From the NCBI RefSeq assembly GCF_022750635.1, contig NZ_JAJKBG010000002.1, positions 372,001 to 436,000 on the forward strand: DNA of 64,000 nucleotides, in the 5' to 3' direction. The notes under the pieces are model-generated. The model saw only the letters and a list, made by a program, of their open reading frames with translations. It was not told where the DNA came from and made no database searches. Below are positions 60,090 to 64,000 of the stretch, one piece after another. The translations under genes and the position numbers were made by a program. The DNA is from Brevundimonas pishanensis. GTDB lineage: Bacteria > Pseudomonadota > Alphaproteobacteria > Caulobacterales > Caulobacteraceae. The first letter of the stretch is position 1; every line of letters starts with the position of its first letter.

Positions 60090-60225
60090 AAGAGCGGCCG
60101 ATTGGAAAAACACACATTTCTCCATTTGATCGAACATCGATTTACCGTTGATATACCCAAGCTGTAACAAGGTTCGGTGAGTCGGTTCATCAAAAGCGCG
60201 ACCTTGCGCCCCCCCGGAGGTTTGT

Positions 60226-60993
60226 ATGTTTAATAAGGGTAAGCCCTATGTTCCGCCCCCTACCCGCGCGATGGGTACAGCAAGCGGTCATGACGACCTT
60301 CATGATCTGGACGACGCAGAACTCGAACTAGACACTGAAGTCCTCAGCGATATCGAACCCGCTACACCATCTACGGCCTATAGCCACGCCGCCGAGGAAC
60401 GAATGGGCAGTCACGAAGACCAGGCCGCGGAAGAGTCCGTGATTCACGTGGCCCCTACCTCTTCCGCCCAAGTGAGCGAAGATCCTGGTCCTGCCCCCGC
60501 CCCTGCTACTGCTCCGCAGGGCCTTTCCGACACCGTCGGGCAGGGTGGCGGCGCTCGCTCCTCCGGTGGCTGGGGCAGCGGACGCACAGGCGGTGCTGGC
60601 GGATCCGGTGGGTCCGGCGGCGGTTTTGGATCTAACCCTTCACGTCCTAGTAGAGAGGCGGCTTCGGTGCTCGGTAACGGAATGACCTTTGAGGGCGACA
60701 TCTCTGGTGTCGGCGAACTCGTAATCGAAGGCACTGTGAAGGGCGACGTGCGCGTTTCCCAGGTGCTGATCAACGAGAAAGGCGCAGTCGAGGGCACCGT
60801 TCACGCTGACGTTCTGGATGTGCGTGGTCGTGTCAGCGGTGCAATCGTTGCCAAACAGGTTCACCTGCACGCCTCGTCCCATGTCGAAGGCGACATAACG
60901 CAAGAACAGCTGGTGATCGAACGCGGTGCATGGTTCTCGGGTCGCTCGACCCAAGCCAAACGTGGCGAAGAAGCACCTGCAGCCCAAGACTAA
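60226..60993 (+). CDS. Bactofilin
   Basis: 255 residues. Residues about 1-145 are disordered (Gly/Ser/Pro and acidic). A right-handed beta-helix bactofilin core (~146-240: GNGMTFEGDISGVGELVIEG, TVKGDVRVSQVLINEKGAVE, GTVHADVLDVRGRVSGAIVA) follows, then a short charged tail. Polymerises without nucleotide; in Caulobacter it places stalk-forming PBPs. The N-terminal stretch is longer than in Caulobacter BacA (161 aa). Confidence 0.93.
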   Translation: MFNKGKPYVPPPTRAMGTASGHDDLHDLDDAELELDTEVLSDIEPATPSTAYSHAAEERMGSHEDQAAEESVIHVAPTSSAQVSEDPGPAPAPATAPQGLSDTVGQGGGARSSGGWGSGRTGGAGGSGGSGGGFGSNPSRPSREAASVLGNGMTFEGDISGVGELVIEGTVKGDVRVSQVLINEKGAVEGTVHADVLDVRGRVSGAIVAKQVHLHASSHVEGDITQEQLVIERGAWFSGRSTQAKRGEEAPAAQD

Positions 60994-61011
60994 GCGGTCT
61001 GCATAAGCAAC

Positions 61012-61043
61012 AAAAAAGGGGATGGCGTGCCATCCCCTTTTCT
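61012..61043. terminator. Bidirectional Rho-independent terminator
   Basis: AAAAGGGGATGGC-GT-GCCATCCCCTTTT; 13-bp perfect stem with A and T tracts, placed between convergent bactofilin and prfB. Confidence 0.93.
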
Positions 61044-61061
61044 AATTTCTGACCTAACAGA

Positions 61062-62175
61062 TCAGCTATCGCGCGTTTCGCCCACGCGTGCCGCCAGAGC
61101 GGCACCCATGAAGGCATCGAGATCACCGTCAAGAACACCTTGGGTATCCGAGGTTTCGACGTTGGTGCGCAGGTCTTTGACCATTTGATACGGCTGCAAA
61201 ACATACGACCGGATCTGGTGACCCCAGCCGATATCGGTCTTGGCATCTGCCAGCGCCTGAGCCGCAGCCTCGCGCTTTTGCAGTTCCAGCTCGTACAGAC
61301 GTGCACGCAGCATCTTCCACGCTTGTTCGCGGTTCTGATGCTGCGAACGGCCTGCCTGACACGCCACAACCGTATTGGTCGGAATGTGGGTCAGTCGGAC
61401 AGCCGAGTCCGTCTTGTTGATGTGCTGACCACCCGCGCCAGAAGCACGGTAGGTGTCCGTGCGAACATCGGCAGGGTTGATGTCGATCTCGATGGTGTCA
61501 TCCACCACAGGCGACACGCCGATCGAGGCGAATGAAGTGTGGCGCTTGGCTGCCGCGTCATAAGGGCTGATGCGGACCAGACGGTGCACGCCCGATTCCG
61601 ACTTCAGCCAGCCATAGGCGTTCGGGCCCTTCACCAGAATGGTGGCGGACTTGATACCGGCTTGTTCACCCGCTTCTTCCGCTTCAAGCTCGACTTCGTA
61701 GCCGTGGGCTTTGGCCCAACGCGAGTACATGCGCAGCAGGATACCGGCCCAGTCGTTCGACTCGGTACCACCGGCACCCGAGTTCACTTCCAGATAGGCA
61801 TCATTACCGTCGGCCTCACCCGAAAGCAGCGCTTCCAGTTCGGCGCGCGCAGCACGCTCCTTGATGCCACGCAGCAATACGCGAGCTTCTTCGAGAGCGG
61901 CTTCATCGCCTTCTTCGTCGGCCATTTCAGCCAGCATCAGGCCGTCTTCCAGATCGCGTTCCATCTGTCTGACGGTATTGATCTGGCCTTCCAGACGCGA
62001 ACGGTCGCGGCTGACAGCTTGGGCTTGTTCGGGATCGTCCCAAAGCGTCGGGTCTTCAACGCGGGCGTTAAGCTCGTCGAGCTTTCTTAGAGCGACATCC
62101 CAGTCAAAGTCGCCTCCTGAGCAGAGCAACGCTCTGCTCGATGTCGGCCTTCATGGCCTCGACATCCAGTCTCAT
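61062..62175 (-). CDS. prfB: Peptide chain release factor 2 (with +1 programmed frameshift)
   Basis: Start codon at 62173-62175; 23 codons run to CTT, then in-frame TGA at 62104-62106; shifting +1 past it continues for 347 residues to 61062, about 370 aa in all (E. coli 365). GGQ motif ([20 protein letters not shown]) and class-specific region reads SPY ([16 protein letters not shown]) where RF2 usually has SPF. It releases peptides at UGA/UAA. Autoregulated through its own UGA. Confidence 0.96.
62103..62118 (-). promoter_or_regulatory. prfB +1 frameshift signal (AGGAGG ... CTT-TGA-C)
   Basis: Minus strand reads AGGAGGCGACTTTGAC: an internal Shine-Dalgarno (62113-62118) three bases before the CTT-TGA-C slip site. 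Identical in layout to the canonical E. coli element. Confidence 0.95.
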
Positions 62176-62284
62176 CGCAAACTCCTACGCGATTTACGGT
62201 CCCTCGGCGCGGCGCGCACGAGGATCGAAAGATAACGGCGCACTCGTGAGACGAATGCGCCGTGTTGAGGGTCTAACTAATGCG

Positions 62285-64000
62285 TCAGTACAATCCGCTC
62301 AAGTCCTCAGGGACTTCCTTGCGCGGGGGCGTCGCAGGCGTGGCCGGCGCTTGGGTCTGAGCCGGTGCCGCAGGCGCATTATTCTGCTCGCGAGCAATGA
62401 CATCGTTGTAGGCTTGCGGACCGGTCGGCTCGACACGCACCGGATCGGCGCGGACGTTACGCTCGGTGCCCGGACGGAAGGCTTCTTCAATGCCGTTCAC
62501 GGTCTTGAAGATCGCATTCTTGGGACGGACAAGCGGACGGGCCGGACGCGAGCGTAAGGCCGTTTCCATAAACTCGCCAAAGATCGGCACGGCTGCCGAC
62601 GCACCGGCTTCCCCTGAACCCAGCGAGCGGTTGTCGTCAAAGCCGACGAATACGCCGACGACGATATCCGACGAGAAGCCAACGAACCATGCAGAGCGAT
62701 ACTCATTGGTCGTGCCGGTCTTGCCGCCGACATTCGGGCCCAGGCCGCGAACGCTGGCAGCGGTGCCGCGCTGAACAACGCCTTCCAGCATGGAGCTGAT
62801 TTGGTACGCCGTGATTGGATCGATCACCTGCGTTCCGCGCGGCTCTAGGCGAGGAGATTCCTGCCCTGAGAAGCTACGCGAGCATTCGCGGCAGGCACGA
62901 CGGTCCGCACGGTGGATGGTCTTGCCATAGCGGTCCTGCACCACCTCGATGAGATACGGATCGACGCGACGGCCGCCGTTCACAAAGGCCGAATAGGCTG
63001 CGGTGATCTGGTAAGGGGTGGTTTCCCCTGCTCCCAACGACATGGCGAGGTTAGGCTGCATGTCGTCCACCACGCCCATGCGCTTGGACAGGTCGACGAT
63101 GCTCTTCATGCCAACAGCCTGCGCCAGACGGACAGTCATGACGTTGCGCGACAGTTCCAGACCACGGCGCAGGGTTTGCGGGCCATAGAAGCGACGCGAA
63201 TAGTTCGACGGCGTCCAAGGCTTGCCGCCCGGACCGCCAGGGAAGCTGATCGGAGCATCCAGAACAATCGACGCTGGCGTGAAATCGCCCTCGAGCGCGG
63301 CGGCGTAAACGAACGGCTTATAGGCCGAACCCGGTTGACGGCGTGCTTGGGTGGCGCGGTTGAAGCTGGACAGCGCGTACGAATAGCCACCGACCATTGC
63401 CAGTACGCGGCCCGACTGCGGTTCAATCGCCACCAGCGCCCCATTGACGGCAGGCACCTGACGCAAGGCGAACTGGCCGCCGGAAGGCTCAACGAAGATC
63501 AGGTCACCGCGCTTGAGCGGTTTGCGCGAATTGTTGGACCAAGCCACGTCCGCGGCCAGAAGGGTGCCGCTGCGCTGTTCTTTTGCGGTTCTCACGCGAA
63601 CGGTGCTGCCTTGCACGCTTTCGACGGCAGCGGCTTCCCAGGTGCGGCGCTCTGGCGGCGTTTGGCGGCGCAAGGCTTCTTCTTGCCAGCCATCGGCAAA
63701 ATCGGTTTCGCCCCACGCACCGCGCCAGCCGTGGCGGCGGTCATAGTTTTCCAGACCGCGCATCAGGGCCACGCGAGCAGCCGACTGCAGTTCCGGATCA
63801 AGCGTCGTACGGAGATAATAGCCGCCGCGGTTGACCTCTTCCTGACCGAACATGGAAATCGCCCGACGGCGGGCTTCTTCAACGAAGAAGTCGGCATCGG
63901 CATATTCAGCACGGCGCGGAGCGGCCCGGGCGTTCAGAGGACGTGCCTGAGCGGCGTCGCGCTGTTCGGCCGTGATAAAGCCGGCATCCTCCATCTGGCC
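62285..64000 (-). CDS. Class A penicillin-binding protein 1A, C-terminal part (partial)
   Basis: 571 residues are visible; the frame continues past the right edge so the start and most of the glycosyltransferase domain are missing. Transpeptidase motifs: SxxK in PGSAYKPFVYAAALEG, KTGTTNEYRSAWFVGF. An OB-like insert (GTLLAADVAWSNNSRKPLKR) is as in PBP1A/MrcA. C terminus is Pro/Ala-rich (NAPAAPAQTQAPATPATPPR). Cross-links peptidoglycan. Downstream of prfB stop by about 110 bp in the same direction. Confidence 0.93.
   Translation of the reverse strand, partial: GQMEDAGFITAEQRDAAQARPLNARAAPRRAEYADADFFVEEARRRAISMFGQEEVNRGGYYLRTTLDPELQSAARVALMRGLENYDRRHGWRGAWGETDFADGWQEEALRRQTPPERRTWEAAAVESVQGSTVRVRTAKEQRSGTLLAADVAWSNNSRKPLKRGDLIFVEPSGGQFALRQVPAVNGALVAIEPQSGRVLAMVGGYSYALSSFNRATQARRQPGSAYKPFVYAAALEGDFTPASIVLDAPISFPGGPGGKPWTPSNYSRRFYGPQTLRRGLELSRNVMTVRLAQAVGMKSIVDLSKRMGVVDDMQPNLAMSLGAGETTPYQITAAYSAFVNGGRRVDPYLIEVVQDRYGKTIHRADRRACRECSRSFSGQESPRLEPRGTQVIDPITAYQISSMLEGVVQRGTAASVRGLGPNVGGKTGTTNEYRSAWFVGFSSDIVVGVFVGFDDNRSLGSGEAGASAAVPIFGEFMETALRSRPARPLVRPKNAIFKTVNGIEEAFRPGTERNVRADPVRVEPTGPQAYNDVIAREQNNAPAAPAQTQAPATPATPPRKEVPEDLSGLY

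Overview
The window is high-GC alphaproteobacterial DNA. Family-level cues point to the Caulobacteraceae, most likely a Brevundimonas-like organism. These cues are a GapR (DUF2312) domain, a bactofilin, an NDUFS4-like complex I subunit, a combined isc/suf operon, tandem RcnB-like secreted proteins and GGDEF/HWE-kinase signalling proteins. The genus is inferred; no 16S or comparable marker is present.

Bases 1 to about 26,680 are the right-hand part of a P2-like (Peduovirus-type) prophage. It is integrated at the 3' end of a tRNA-Arg(TCT) gene (26665-26741, minus strand). The left end, with portal, large terminase and attL, lies outside. Late genes run rightward: scaffold O (partial), capsid N, terminase M, head completion L, tail X, two small holin-like membrane proteins, a T7-type amidase, an overlapping i-/o-spanin pair, and tail completion R and S. 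Then comes a transfer island with a membrane histidine kinase and a small lipoprotein-like gene. Baseplate J and I and fibre H follow, then V and W, sheath FI, tube FII, E with a T-TTT-TTG frameshift to E', tape measure T, U, D and an Ogr-type zinc-finger activator. V-W follow J-I-H, unlike in P2. Both J and V are preceded by the same 26-bp dyad, a good candidate for the Ogr-binding late-promoter element.

The immunity/early region (18,985-25,600) has two divergent promoter regions. Each carries two copies of a GTTCCG-N5-CGGAAC operator placed around a TTGAC-type -35 in almost the same geometry. One controls a repressor/Cro-like pair. The other controls a small membrane protein and a rightward early operon. 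That operon encodes an unusual fusion of an FtsK-gamma winged helix to a complete GapR domain, XRE and TetR-type regulators, a string of very small overlapping ORFs and the integrase. No P2 gpA replication protein is seen. A 232-aa winged-helix-like protein followed by two identical-arm 19-bp palindromes is a candidate replication module.

Bases 26,700-64,000 are host chromosome. In order: NDUFS4-like subunit, Sel1-like protein and GST; two RcnB-like proteins; gatCAB; ruvX-pyrB-pyrC'-plsY-dprA (the dihydroorotase lacks its HxH zinc ligands); topA; a DEAD-box helicase; a GGDEF protein; and a long leftward operon running iscR, iscS-like, sufB, C, D, S, T, A and then metN, I, Q, with an IscR type-1-like box at its promoter. 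Next are an alpha/beta-hydrolase-fold protein lacking the nucleophile serine, a lipoprotein, a DMT transporter, anmK, tyrS, bcp, a bactofilin, prfB with its +1 autoregulatory frameshift, and the 3' part of a class A penicillin-binding protein.
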